Of a stretch of DNA of 64,000 bases, positions 18,401 through 27,600 are shown one piece after another (the stretch's first letter is position 1; each line of letters starts with the position of its first letter). The notes under the pieces were generated by a model. That model had not been told where the DNA came from. It searched no databases and saw nothing but the letters and a program-made list of their open reading frames with translations. The position numbers and the translations under genes are program-made. The DNA comes from Lewinellaceae bacterium (lineage in GTDB: Bacteria > Bacteroidota > Bacteroidia > Chitinophagales > Saprospiraceae): assembly GCA_016719605.1 (NCBI GenBank), contig JADJYW010000008.1, positions 186,001-250,000 on the forward strand. The letters are read 5' to 3'.

Positions 18401-21400
18401 AGGTCGAGAAAAAACTCGTTGGGGATACGATCTCCATACGAGTAAAAAACTACCTCAATGCTCCCATAACGAGTAATCTGGCGTTCAGCATCGTCCGGCC
18501 AGGAAGCACAGCCTCCGTATCCCCGGTGCTTGACAACGGCATATTCCGACTGCCCATATCGGCGACTGACCGAGGGAATAAGTTGCGCGTTGAGCTGTCA
18601 GGGTTTGTGCCCCGGGTATTTACCATCGGCGATTACACCGAGTTTGAAATCAGGCTGCTCCCGTTGGGCAATGTCCACCAGACAGGAACCGCTCCTGCGG
18701 GGACTGTAACCGGAAGCGTTTTTGATGCGAATGGCACACCCTTGATGGGCTTTACTGTCGAAGATGATTTGGCCACGACCGGTACCGTCAACGGTAATAC
18801 CTATGCTATCACTCCGGGAGGTGGGGCTTCCAAGATCATTTTCAAAAAAACAGGATACCAGTCGACAGAATACTTGAATGCGCCATTGGCGGGCAAAAAC
18901 ATCAATAGCGTCCTGCTGCCGGATATGCCCACAGTAGCTCCGGTAACTGATGCGATCACAGCAAAACTGGTTCACGCGAACACCAGTCAGGCAAGCAATG
19001 TCGAAGTGGTTTTGGAAGGCGAATTGAATGGGCGCTACATTAAATATACAACCCAAACGTCGGCAGATGGCTCGTTTGCGATTACCCGACTGGCTGGAGT
19101 TGATTTGAAGAAATTGACCTTTGTTTCTCAGGATAACGTTACGGAAATTATCCCGCCACCTACTGCGGGCGATCCGTTTCAGGCCTTTTTTTACCAGCAA
19201 GTTGCGAAACGTCGTCCAGCACGCAGCACGCTGATCGGTACGGTACGCGATATCAAAGGAGATGCCGTCAAAGGTGCGACACTTGTGGCCTCCATAGGCG
19301 GAAATACATCCACCGAGGACAATGGCTCTTTTGTGCTGCCACTGACCAACAACGGTGATTTTACGGTACAGATCGAACACGATGCCTTCCGCCCGCTCAC
19401 CGTGTATGTGGAGCAGGGGTGTCTGGAGGTTAACATCCGACTTGTTCCCCTGCCGATAAGTGCCGTAGTGTCGGGTAAGGTCACGGATGTGTTTGATACC
19501 CCTGTAGGCGATGTAACGATAAATGTCCTCAACACCGCCATACAGACCAAGTCGGGCAGTGGCGGCGCGTACACCATTGCCATACCATTCGGTGTGTTGC
19601 CATTGCTTGAAATGATTACGGTGGCGGGATTTGAGCAAAAGGTTGTTGACCTGAATGCCGAGTTCCCTGTGCCAGGCGCGAGTTTTTCCAAATCGGAAAT
19701 GAACGCCATCCTGTTTTACAAGTCTATCAACTATACCGGTTTACTGGCCAACCAAACAGAACTAAAGTCGTGTTTCGATGTCAATATCAATGCACTCAAT
19801 CTGGTTCGCGATGTGCGCACACAGTACTTTGAAAAGTATAGCCCTACCCTGAAGCGAGGATTTGTGCGATTCACCCTGGCTGAATACGACTTCTTGCACG
19901 ATGTGTACCCCAAAGCACTTTCTTACTATGCGTTGAGTGCACCCGCAGAGGCGCACCTGCTGAACGCACCGTATTCCCCGGCCACCAACAATATCGCACT
20001 CGACTACACCTCCGAACAAACCATCACCGCCGCCGCCAACCTCGGCGCCGACAACGAACCCATAGATAAGTACTTCCACCTCCTCCCCTTCAATGGCCAC
20101 AAGTGGCTCTCCCTCGAAAAAGGCGAACTCCGCCTCGTGTACCCGTATGTGCAGCACGACAAAACCACCGAGCTGTCGCCATATGCCACCGGCAACCTCT
20201 TCATCGGTATCGCCGAACTCCAGCCCGGCAGCGCTTTGTCGCTGCTTTTCGAAATGGCGCATGGCACCGAAGCCGAACCCGAAAAACTGCCGCCCCTCAT
20301 CGTCTGGTCGTACCTCGGCCCCGACAATACCTGGCTGCCTTTCGGTACCGGCCAGGTCGTGCGCGACGATACCCGCGGCCTCACCCGCACCGGCATGATC
20401 CAGTTTGCCGTGCCCACCAATGCCGTGCGGGAAAATACCATGCTCGACCCCGAATTCTACTGGCTGCGTGCCGCTGCGGTCGAAACAATCGCGGACGACT
20501 CCGTACATGCCTTGCCTGCCATCACCAACATCCGCGCCCAGGTGGTGCATGCCCGATTCAAAAACCGGAACAATGCGCTCGATCACCTCGCGAAACCGCT
20601 GCCGCCCGAAACCATCGCCGCACTGGCCGAAAGCCGCGCCGAGGTCAAAAAAGTGGAGCAACCCTTGGAGTCCTTTGGCGGCAAATCGCCCGAAAGCGCC
20701 GGTATGGAGTTTTACTACCGCATCAGCGAACGCCTGCGCCACAAAGACCGCGCCGTCACCGTCTGGGACTACGAGCACCTCCTGCTCGAACGCTTCCCCG
20801 ATGTAGCCATGGCCAAGTGTATCCAGCACACCCGGTACAAACCCGCCGATATGGCTTCCGAACTGGCCCCCGGCTACGTCACCGTAGCTGTTGTGCCCGA
20901 CCTGCGCAAACGACACGGCGAACCCTGGGCCGAGCCGCGCTTCACCCAGGGCGACCTCAACGAGATGCGCGACTATCTGGCCACCAAAACCAACCTGTTC
21001 GTGGCCTTCGGCCAAAAACAGGAAGCACACCTTCAGGTCGTCAACCCGCTGTACGAAAAAGTGGACGTGCAGGTGTATGTCACCTTCCGACCGGAAATCA
21101 GCGACATCGTTTTTTACCAGGAAAAACTCGCCGAAGAACTGGCGCACTACATCAGCCCGTGGCTCGCCGACCCCGCCGCCATGCCGCTGTTCGGGCGTAC
21201 CCTGGAGCGCAGCCAAATCCTGCAATTCATCGAAGAACGACCATACATAGACTATGTGGACGTCGAATTGTATCCCAGCGGCAAGTACAAAACCTTCCTG
21301 ATCCGAACCGTACAGGTCAATGTAGCCGGGCAACCACTCGCCGCCAACGGCAACCCGCTCGACGAAACCGACATGTCCCAAAAGCCGGTGGAAATACTGG

Positions 21401-21687
21401 CGGCAGACAAGGTGTGCCCCGCCACGGCCCGTTCTATCCTCGTGGCCGGCAGCATCGCCGTGAATGCCACATTGCCGGACCTGGCCAAGTGCCCGGGAAC
21501 ACCCACCAATACCGGCGGTGACACCACCGGCGGCGACACTACCGGCGGCGGCGGCGATGGCGGCACGACCGCTCAGGGCACCTTCGCCCAGTCGTCCGTC
21601 CGGGCTGCCGCCAAATCGCCGGCATCGGCGGCCAGGCCCAAAGCCGCCAAACCCGCCGCCAAAAAATCCGCCAAAACGAAAAAGTGA
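15466..21687 (+). CDS. Giant baseplate J-like protein (Pvc11-like) with inserted carboxypeptidase-regulatory-like repeats
   Basis: 2073 residues, roughly twice the usual size of Pvc11. Residues 1-660 are a helical and beta baseplate region starting with a conserved HCHPLRHEGTSRIARLVRAL. Residues about 670-1410 are an array of carboxypeptidase-regulatory-like beta domains (recurring GxVxDxxGxPIxGxxVxxxNTxGxxTxTDxxGxY pattern). Residues about 1440-1990 give the baseplate J / gp6-type C-terminal part (FYYRISERLRHKDRAVTVWDYEHLLLERFPDV...YVDVELYPSGKY). The end has a Gly/Thr-rich linker and a Lys/Ala/Pro-rich basic tail. In the Algoriphagus system massive baseplate extensions form a cage around the baseplate, and the inserted array is a good candidate for the same thing. 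The array looks lower in GC than the flanks. The start overlaps the gp25 stop. Confidence 0.88.
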   Translation: MSNLHHCHPLRHEGTSRIARLVRALHPDAFRLDERTLQDLIVATHQYAQTLRYFDNTDRHPEGAYWEGFWEVEMLTYLAVVAAKDTDEIRRRYEEADAQFLRDLEARPAPGAKKTKISASAPYRPLLEEIRLLALSLEEAYQKLVRIGHPLQNLLLSRIKRDNCCDPDQLEGALIRLIGYHKGTSAPPAMADYAGFFASDERWGLLGRVGYEAVKANPNFSQDDLRELFITFFDTWLVLKAAAQQNFETEIARIELPEDVEYRIVQPHVVLFLVFLRLFRHAQDSLNELGTRHLNFYYEQVLGLRRRDEIPDDVYLLFELAKDVDKHLLEKGTEFLAGKDKNGDPLVFESLEDWVLRPAQVADLKNTHINTASGKITANPDVKKAYDAGAEKPNETARHWRSMGDDTNLPNGEVGFAIASPQLILREGKRIVDVWLTVKNVPTLDWVGNPDLFQVYMSAEETWIKLVHRPDRIATPTAIPDLDRGAFNVFFDSAKNAIHVRAVLERDDPPVVQLGEKLAEEAGFDTQWPMMKVVINPALAVACPPDNPEWTTVEIYEALRVLEIGDIVIKVDVRGIQENLIIQSDQGIFDCTQKVFPFGPVPEVGNRFYIGSTEVFQKALATLKVCFDWIAPPENFVEHYAQYSMGSNDFSSPDPYLKIDFIDRADVSIPKQVVRFGKRTPNDGLSGIVSDLNGNPIPGIEVRLVNTNGGTEQTATTDADGKYTFLPGIDPSWTIQFVAPGQNDNNPGQSVLYETLELYAEKDTPSAVPIKVGEYSTFNVVLFSKSVLFGALPANDLVTGTVHNIYGEPITADVVIRINGQAAVLSGGNFSFGAKGNSLAIEILTPANKYKAPNPGTVQLNGFSKIKIVLEPTEKANQPNSSANISNTDPVISGIISENKATGAAKAGAYAEAQAGNLTIAVFTDSNGEYQLPLPTSNSNVRFFPNAYANGMVGPSSPLLPALIPSKTTVDADLIAVNQVEKKLVGDTISIRVKNYLNAPITSNLAFSIVRPGSTASVSPVLDNGIFRLPISATDRGNKLRVELSGFVPRVFTIGDYTEFEIRLLPLGNVHQTGTAPAGTVTGSVFDANGTPLMGFTVEDDLATTGTVNGNTYAITPGGGASKIIFKKTGYQSTEYLNAPLAGKNINSVLLPDMPTVAPVTDAITAKLVHANTSQASNVEVVLEGELNGRYIKYTTQTSADGSFAITRLAGVDLKKLTFVSQDNVTEIIPPPTAGDPFQAFFYQQVAKRRPARSTLIGTVRDIKGDAVKGATLVASIGGNTSTEDNGSFVLPLTNNGDFTVQIEHDAFRPLTVYVEQGCLEVNIRLVPLPISAVVSGKVTDVFDTPVGDVTINVLNTAIQTKSGSGGAYTIAIPFGVLPLLEMITVAGFEQKVVDLNAEFPVPGASFSKSEMNAILFYKSINYTGLLANQTELKSCFDVNINALNLVRDVRTQYFEKYSPTLKRGFVRFTLAEYDFLHDVYPKALSYYALSAPAEAHLLNAPYSPATNNIALDYTSEQTITAAANLGADNEPIDKYFHLLPFNGHKWLSLEKGELRLVYPYVQHDKTTELSPYATGNLFIGIAELQPGSALSLLFEMAHGTEAEPEKLPPLIVWSYLGPDNTWLPFGTGQVVRDDTRGLTRTGMIQFAVPTNAVRENTMLDPEFYWLRAAAVETIADDSVHALPAITNIRAQVVHARFKNRNNALDHLAKPLPPETIAALAESRAEVKKVEQPLESFGGKSPESAGMEFYYRISERLRHKDRAVTVWDYEHLLLERFPDVAMAKCIQHTRYKPADMASELAPGYVTVAVVPDLRKRHGEPWAEPRFTQGDLNEMRDYLATKTNLFVAFGQKQEAHLQVVNPLYEKVDVQVYVTFRPEISDIVFYQEKLAEELAHYISPWLADPAAMPLFGRTLERSQILQFIEERPYIDYVDVELYPSGKYKTFLIRTVQVNVAGQPLAANGNPLDETDMSQKPVEILAADKVCPATARSILVAGSIAVNATLPDLAKCPGTPTNTGGDTTGGDTTGGGGDGGTTAQGTFAQSSVRAAAKSPASAARPKAAKPAAKKSAKTKK

Positions 21688-21707
21688 ACCAACCTAACAC
21701 CGCGAAC

Positions 21708-24596
21708 ATGACCCGCACATCCTTCATACCCAAAGCACGCCCGGACCACCCCAGTCTGGACTATGAGTTGCTGCGTGCCGAAGGCATCAGCCATTTGGAG
21801 AACTTGGCCACTGAAATCTGGACCGATTTCAATGCCCACGATCCCGGTATCACCCTGCTGGAACTGCTTTGCTACGCCATTACCGACCTCGGCTACCGCA
21901 CGCGTATGCTGCCCATTGGCGACCTCGTGGCCGGCGGCCCGGAAAAAGCCTTTTTCGAGGCCACCGAAATCCTGCCCGGCGGCCCGGTCACCGCACGCGA
22001 CTACCGCAAACTGCTCATTGACCTGCGCGGCGTAAAAAATGCCTGGGTGGAAAAACATACCGACCCCGTGCTTTTCCGCGACAAAAACGGCGATCACGTG
22101 CTTTACCTGGCAGAGGACAAATTCCGGTTCCGGAAAATCGGCGCCCAAAACGGGAACGTCTGGATGCCGGATACCGACGCCATTCGGGCGTTCGTGCAAA
22201 CGTTTTACCCCGAAAAAGAAAAAGGCGAAACCGACGACCAGTACGCCACGCGCATGGAAGAAAAAACTCAGGTAGTCGCTACCTGGGTAGTGTCGGGCCT
22301 AACACCAAGTATGCTTAAAAACCTGTCGGTCGAAAACAAGGAGCTGGCCCGTGCGCTCCTTTGCCGCTTCGGGTATTTCCCTGTAGAAAAAGGCCCTGCG
22401 CCTCAATCGGGCACTTTCGCCCTGAACGGCCTGATGCGGATTATCCTCGACCTCGATGACCACATTGATCCCGAAAACGAAAGCCAGACCCGGCCCGTCG
22501 TCGAGTGCGTCATGGAACGTTTGCAAGCCAACCGGTTCCTGACCCACGACTATGTGGAACCGCCCGTCATCGTGGGGCGGTTGCCCGTTGCCGTGTGCCT
22601 CCACCTCGAAGTAGCAAGTGGGAAAAACGACGTGGAAGTAGCCGCCGAAGCCCTCTGGCGCATCGAACAACACTTGACGCCCATGCTGCGCTTCCATACG
22701 TTCAAGGAAATGCGGGCCAAGGGCTACGGCGTGGAGGAAGTGTATAACGGCCCCCTGCTCGACAACGGATTTCTCGATGACAAGGAGGTGGATGCGGCGC
22801 AGTTGCGCGACAAATTTGCCCATTCCGACCTCACCAACGCCGCCACCGTCAAACCCGATGTGCTGGCGGTGCATGAACTGAAGGTGAAAATCAGTCCCGA
22901 CAAATCCTTCAAAACCCAAACGACCTACACGATTTTTACACCCGGTTCTACCGATATCACCAACCCCGACCCCACCAAAGGCCCGCGCCCGCTGAAACCT
23001 GTGCTTGACCTGTGTGCCTCGTGCGTGTTCGTGACCCAAAACGGTGTTCGGCGCGAAATACCGTATTCGGCACTGAAAGAACCGCTTCGCTTGCGGCGCA
23101 TACTGGCCGAGTGCTCCGAGCCGCCCGGCGGCCTCGAATCGCCACCCGGCTCCCGGCGTCCCGACCTGACCGAATACCGCAGCATTCAGTACGATTTGCC
23201 GAGTGTGTATGCAGTAGGCGATTACGGCGTGGCCCTGCACACACCCGCTCACAAAAAAGGCGTCCGCAAGCAGTTGCAGGCCTATCTGGCTTTTTTCGAT
23301 CAGATACTGGCTGCCTACCTGCTCCAACTCGGTCAGGTACGCCAACTGCTCGCCGTCCACCAGGATGCCTCCCTGCCCACCTACCTGACCGCCGACCTCC
23401 AGGATGTGCCGGGTCTGGCCGAGATCATGGATCCGAACAAGCCATTTGCTGCCGAAAGTCCGGCCACCCGCCAGGACCGCCGCAACCGCCTGCTCGATCA
23501 CCTGCTGGCTCGTTTTGGCGAATCCTTCAGCGACTACCTCATCGGCCTGCTCCGTGCCGATACCGCCGCTGCCGACAATCCCTTTCAAATGGATTTGGAG
23601 GACTATCTCCGGGCCAAGGCCGATTTCCTGCGCGAAATGCCGGGGCTTGGCGCCGACCGCGGCCGGGCCTACAACTACCGCGGCCCGCACACCTGGAATA
23701 CCGGCAATGTGGCCGGTGTGAAAAAACGGGTACACCGCGCACTCGCCCTCCAAGGCTCCTGGCATACCCAAACCCTGCTCATCAAACCGGCCTACCGCCT
23801 CGATGTACTGACCGTGCTCGGCAAGCAGGGCGCCAAACAGCACCAGATTATTTTCCGGGTGCTGCCCGAGTACCTGCCTGCCGATGCCGAAAAGCCTTAT
23901 GGCACGACCCCCTTGCGCAGCAACCGCTACACCTCGCCGAAAATGGCGCAGGACAAACGCGAGCAGCTCAACTCCGACCTCTGGAACAAAGACCTGTACA
24001 GCGTTGGCCCACACCCCCGCGAGACCAACCGATGGGCCGTGCTCTTTTCCCCGGCAAACACGCCCGAACTCTACGGCGAACCCCTGAGCCAGGCAGAGGC
24101 CGGGGATATGCTTGCGTACATCCAGGCGCTGGTTTCCTTCAAGCCAACAGGCGATAAAGACGGCTTTCACGTCCTCGAACATATCCTCCTGCGCCCCAAC
24201 GACCCAGCCGACGAACTGCTCCGGTTGTCGCTCGGCTGCGACCCACAGCAAACGCCCCGCGATCCGTACTCCAACTGGCTCACCGTGGTGCTGCCCAACT
24301 GGTCGGACAAATTCGCAGACAAACGTTTCCAGACCGCCTTCGAACAAACATTCCGCAAGGAAATGCCCGCCGAGGCAGCCGTGCGTTTCTGTTGGGTTGA
24401 TAAGGAAAAAATGCGCGAATTTGAGGAACGCTATATGGCCTGGATGCAAGCAAAAGCAACCTGTACACCCGACGAATGCCATGTGACCGCCGCCGCCAAC
24501 GAACTCGTTCGATGGCTCAACGAAACACCCTGTTCGTGTTCCTGCGACAAATGTTGTGATTCCGACCCGGCTTGCGACGATTGCAAAGAATGCTAA
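21708..24596 (+). CDS. Second large baseplate protein (Pvc12-like)
   Basis: 962 residues from the ATG at 21708. A GTG at 21684 overlapping the previous stop (GTGA) would add eight residues and is a real alternative. The N terminus contains EGISHLENLATEIWTDFNAHDPGITLLELLCYAITDLGYR in outline, the DPGxTLLELL motif typical of Pvc12/baseplate wedge proteins. The central region has YLAFFDQILAAYLLQLGQVR and the C-terminal half HVLEHILLRP. It would pair with the giant J protein to build the wedge. The last 24 residues contain eight cysteines (ETPCSCSCDKCCDSDPAC, then DDCKEC), unusual for a baseplate protein. Confidence 0.87.
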   Translation: MTRTSFIPKARPDHPSLDYELLRAEGISHLENLATEIWTDFNAHDPGITLLELLCYAITDLGYRTRMLPIGDLVAGGPEKAFFEATEILPGGPVTARDYRKLLIDLRGVKNAWVEKHTDPVLFRDKNGDHVLYLAEDKFRFRKIGAQNGNVWMPDTDAIRAFVQTFYPEKEKGETDDQYATRMEEKTQVVATWVVSGLTPSMLKNLSVENKELARALLCRFGYFPVEKGPAPQSGTFALNGLMRIILDLDDHIDPENESQTRPVVECVMERLQANRFLTHDYVEPPVIVGRLPVAVCLHLEVASGKNDVEVAAEALWRIEQHLTPMLRFHTFKEMRAKGYGVEEVYNGPLLDNGFLDDKEVDAAQLRDKFAHSDLTNAATVKPDVLAVHELKVKISPDKSFKTQTTYTIFTPGSTDITNPDPTKGPRPLKPVLDLCASCVFVTQNGVRREIPYSALKEPLRLRRILAECSEPPGGLESPPGSRRPDLTEYRSIQYDLPSVYAVGDYGVALHTPAHKKGVRKQLQAYLAFFDQILAAYLLQLGQVRQLLAVHQDASLPTYLTADLQDVPGLAEIMDPNKPFAAESPATRQDRRNRLLDHLLARFGESFSDYLIGLLRADTAAADNPFQMDLEDYLRAKADFLREMPGLGADRGRAYNYRGPHTWNTGNVAGVKKRVHRALALQGSWHTQTLLIKPAYRLDVLTVLGKQGAKQHQIIFRVLPEYLPADAEKPYGTTPLRSNRYTSPKMAQDKREQLNSDLWNKDLYSVGPHPRETNRWAVLFSPANTPELYGEPLSQAEAGDMLAYIQALVSFKPTGDKDGFHVLEHILLRPNDPADELLRLSLGCDPQQTPRDPYSNWLTVVLPNWSDKFADKRFQTAFEQTFRKEMPAEAAVRFCWVDKEKMREFEERYMAWMQAKATCTPDECHVTAAANELVRWLNETPCSCSCDKCCDSDPACDDCKEC

Positions 24597-24637
24597 ACCC
24601 GGCATGACCAAAACAAACCAGTTTAAGCGCACTACCT

Positions 24638-27600
24638 ATGCCAGACACCAGCAATACATCTGAACTTTTAGCGCAACTTCGCGAGCAACTGGAGCTTGTA
24701 AAAAAAGCCGGGGCGGTTCCCTACCACCCGAACATGAAGAATGCGCTGGATATCGTTGCCGATATCCTCGACGGGTGGCACATTCCCGAATCGGAACTGG
24801 AGCAAATCCGCGCCGATATTGCCCGGTTGCAAACCGACTTGCTAACCAACTCGACGGCAGACGACGTTGAAAAAACAAGGCTCGACAACCTGGTCGCCGA
24901 AGTAGAGCGGGTGGCCGCACGCGTCGAGGCCGTCGCCGGCGAAATTGACCCTAAAATCAATACGGCCCTCATGCCGGTGCTTGCCGATATCGCCGGCATC
25001 CAGCAGCAGGCGACCACCGACCGCGGACGCATCCAGCAAAACGAGACCGATATCCAGAGCCTGAAGGACAAGGATACCTCGGACGACCAGCGCCACCAGT
25101 TTCTGCTCAGCGAAATAGCCCGGCTGGAGGCCCTGATTCTGGCAGGAGGCCTCACCGAGGAAGCCGTTCAGGCGCTTATTGAAACGAACCTGATTCCGTT
25201 GAAAGCCGACATTCTGGCCCTGCAGCAGCAGGACGAGGCGCAAGACGGACAAATCAACGGCTTGCTCGCCGAAATAGCCCGCCTCGAAGCGTTGATCCAG
25301 CAAAAAATCACGGCTGCCGAAGCGCAGACGCTGATAGATGCCGTTACCGCCCCCCTGAATACCAGTATCGGAACCCTCGACACCCGCGTCACCACCCTCG
25401 AAAACAGACCCGCCGCCGGCGGTCTGTCGGATGCCGATGTACGTCGTATCGTTGGCGAAGAATTGGTGGCCGTCAAGAGCGACATCAATGACCTGAAACG
25501 CCAAAACCTGCTGGACGACCAGCGTATTCAAAACCTCATCCTGCGTGTCGAAGCGCTCGAACGCCAGCCGACCGGCAACGGTATCTCCGAGGCCGAAGTG
25601 CGGCGCATCGTAAGCGAGGAAGCCCAGCGGATCAGAGCCGACATCAACCTCCTCAAAATGGAACTCCAGGGCGAGATCGCCCTCAAAGCCGACCGATCCG
25701 ACCTCGTACTCAAGGCCGACAAGACGGAGGTGACTACCCTGAAAACGGAAACCGATGCGGCACTGGCCCTGAAAGCGGACAAGACGGAACTGGCCGCCCT
25801 GGAAACAGCCGTGGACGCCAAACTCGACCTGAAAGCGGACAAGACGGAACTGGACACGTTGGAAAATGAAATAGACGCCGACCTGGCCCTCAAAGCGGAC
25901 AAGACGGAACTGGACACGTTGGAAAATGAATTAGACGCCGACCTGGCCCTGAAAGCGGACAAGACGGAACTGGACACGTTGGAAACTGCGGTGGACGGCA
26001 AACTGGACCTGAAAGCGGACAAAGCAGAACTGGAAACTTTGGAAACCGCGGTGGACGCCAAACTTGACCTGAAAGCGGACAAGACGGAACTGGAAACTTT
26101 GGAAACCGCCGTGGACGCCAAACTTGATCTGAAAGCGGACAAGACGGAACTGGAAGATTTGGAAACCGCCGTGGACGCCGCACTTGACCTGAAAGCGGAC
26201 AAGACGGAACTGACCACTCTGGAAACCGCCGTGGACGCCAAACTTGACCTGAAAGCGGACAAGACGGAACTGGCCGCGCTGGAAACCGCCGTGGACGGCA
26301 AACTTGACCTGAAAGCGGACAAGACGGAATTGGCCGCTTTGGAAACTGCGGTGGACGCCAAACTCGACCTGAAAGCGGACAAGACGGAACTGGCTGCCCT
26401 GGAAACAGCCGTGGACGGCAAACTCGACCTGAAAGCGGACAAGACGGAACTCACCCAGGAAATCGAAGACTTGCGCGAAGAATGGCTGCGCGAATCCCAG
26501 AACGGCCCCGGCGCCCGGTTGGCCCGGCTTTGTCTGCAAGGCTGGGGTATCGTTGGCGGGCTGGATATTTACTCGGATGACAAGGATTACATCCACATCA
26601 CACCCGGCATCGGCGTGACGCCCAACGGTACGCTGGTTGTGGAGCCGATCCGGTCCGCTGCGCCACCACCAGCCAAAAGCAAAAAAAAGGATGCCGATTG
26701 CGACGACGATCCCCACCCGTCCGGCACGCTTGTGTTTTCGCACCGCCGATTGTATGCCAACGCCGCCGGATACCCCTTTTTCCTGAAACCCGACGGCAAA
26801 AGCGTTTATGAAATCTGGGAACTGCTCGAACCCTCCAACAACCTGCCCGACACGGCCCGCGCGCTGACCCCGCAGGACGAATCCGAATACGACCTGCCCT
26901 TCATCACCGACAAGATTGTGCTCCTGCTGCCCGATGGCCCGAACCGGCGTTACCTGCTTATGCGTCGCGAGGACTTGCTGGAAAAAATGGCCCTCACCAC
27001 CAGTTGCAAGCCCAAAAATCCCAATACGGACTATCTCTACGACGAGGGCCACAGCCCCGAAGATGACATGCTCTCCGACGATGATCTCTGGGCCTGCCTG
27101 CACCCTGCTGTGCGCCTGCCCGAAATTCCCCTCTATCGGTTCGGCTATTACCAGGACAAAGATTGCGATCCGGCGGATCTGGACATCACCGATTTCCCCA
27201 CGCTGACTGCCGTGCATGATTTTTATGCAACCTGGCGGCCGATTGTTGAGGAGGCTTTCGGGTACATTGAAAAGGCCACGAAGCTGCTGCTGCATCGGTA
27301 TCACCCGACCCTGTTTCCAATGCTCGATCCGGGTATTTTTGAAGAAAAACTGGCTGAGTTGTCGGAAAAATGGACCAGATTCACCCGGTACAATGACCCG
27401 CCCAAAACCCAGGACACCAAAATCGGCACCAAGTACTACGCCCAGTATTTTTACGATTGGGCCCGCGACCTGATCGCCGCCTACCACGAGTTGCGCGGCG
27501 AACTCATCGAACTGATGAACGATCTGCGGCCCTATACCGTCGAAATGCTGGCCAAACAGTACAGCCACCTGTTGCTCGGCCCGGCCCTGCAACCCGACAG

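Noticed and set aside
22299..24632. Very long open frame on the minus strand opposite the Pvc12-like gene (also at 19762-21381, 15868-17391 and 12404-14008)
   Set aside because: Translations are low-complexity, lack motifs and lie exactly opposite well-supported GC-rich genes; they are shadows caused by codon bias.
25771..26450. CRISPR-like regular repeats
   Set aside because: The repeats are contiguous 60-base coding units with no spacers.
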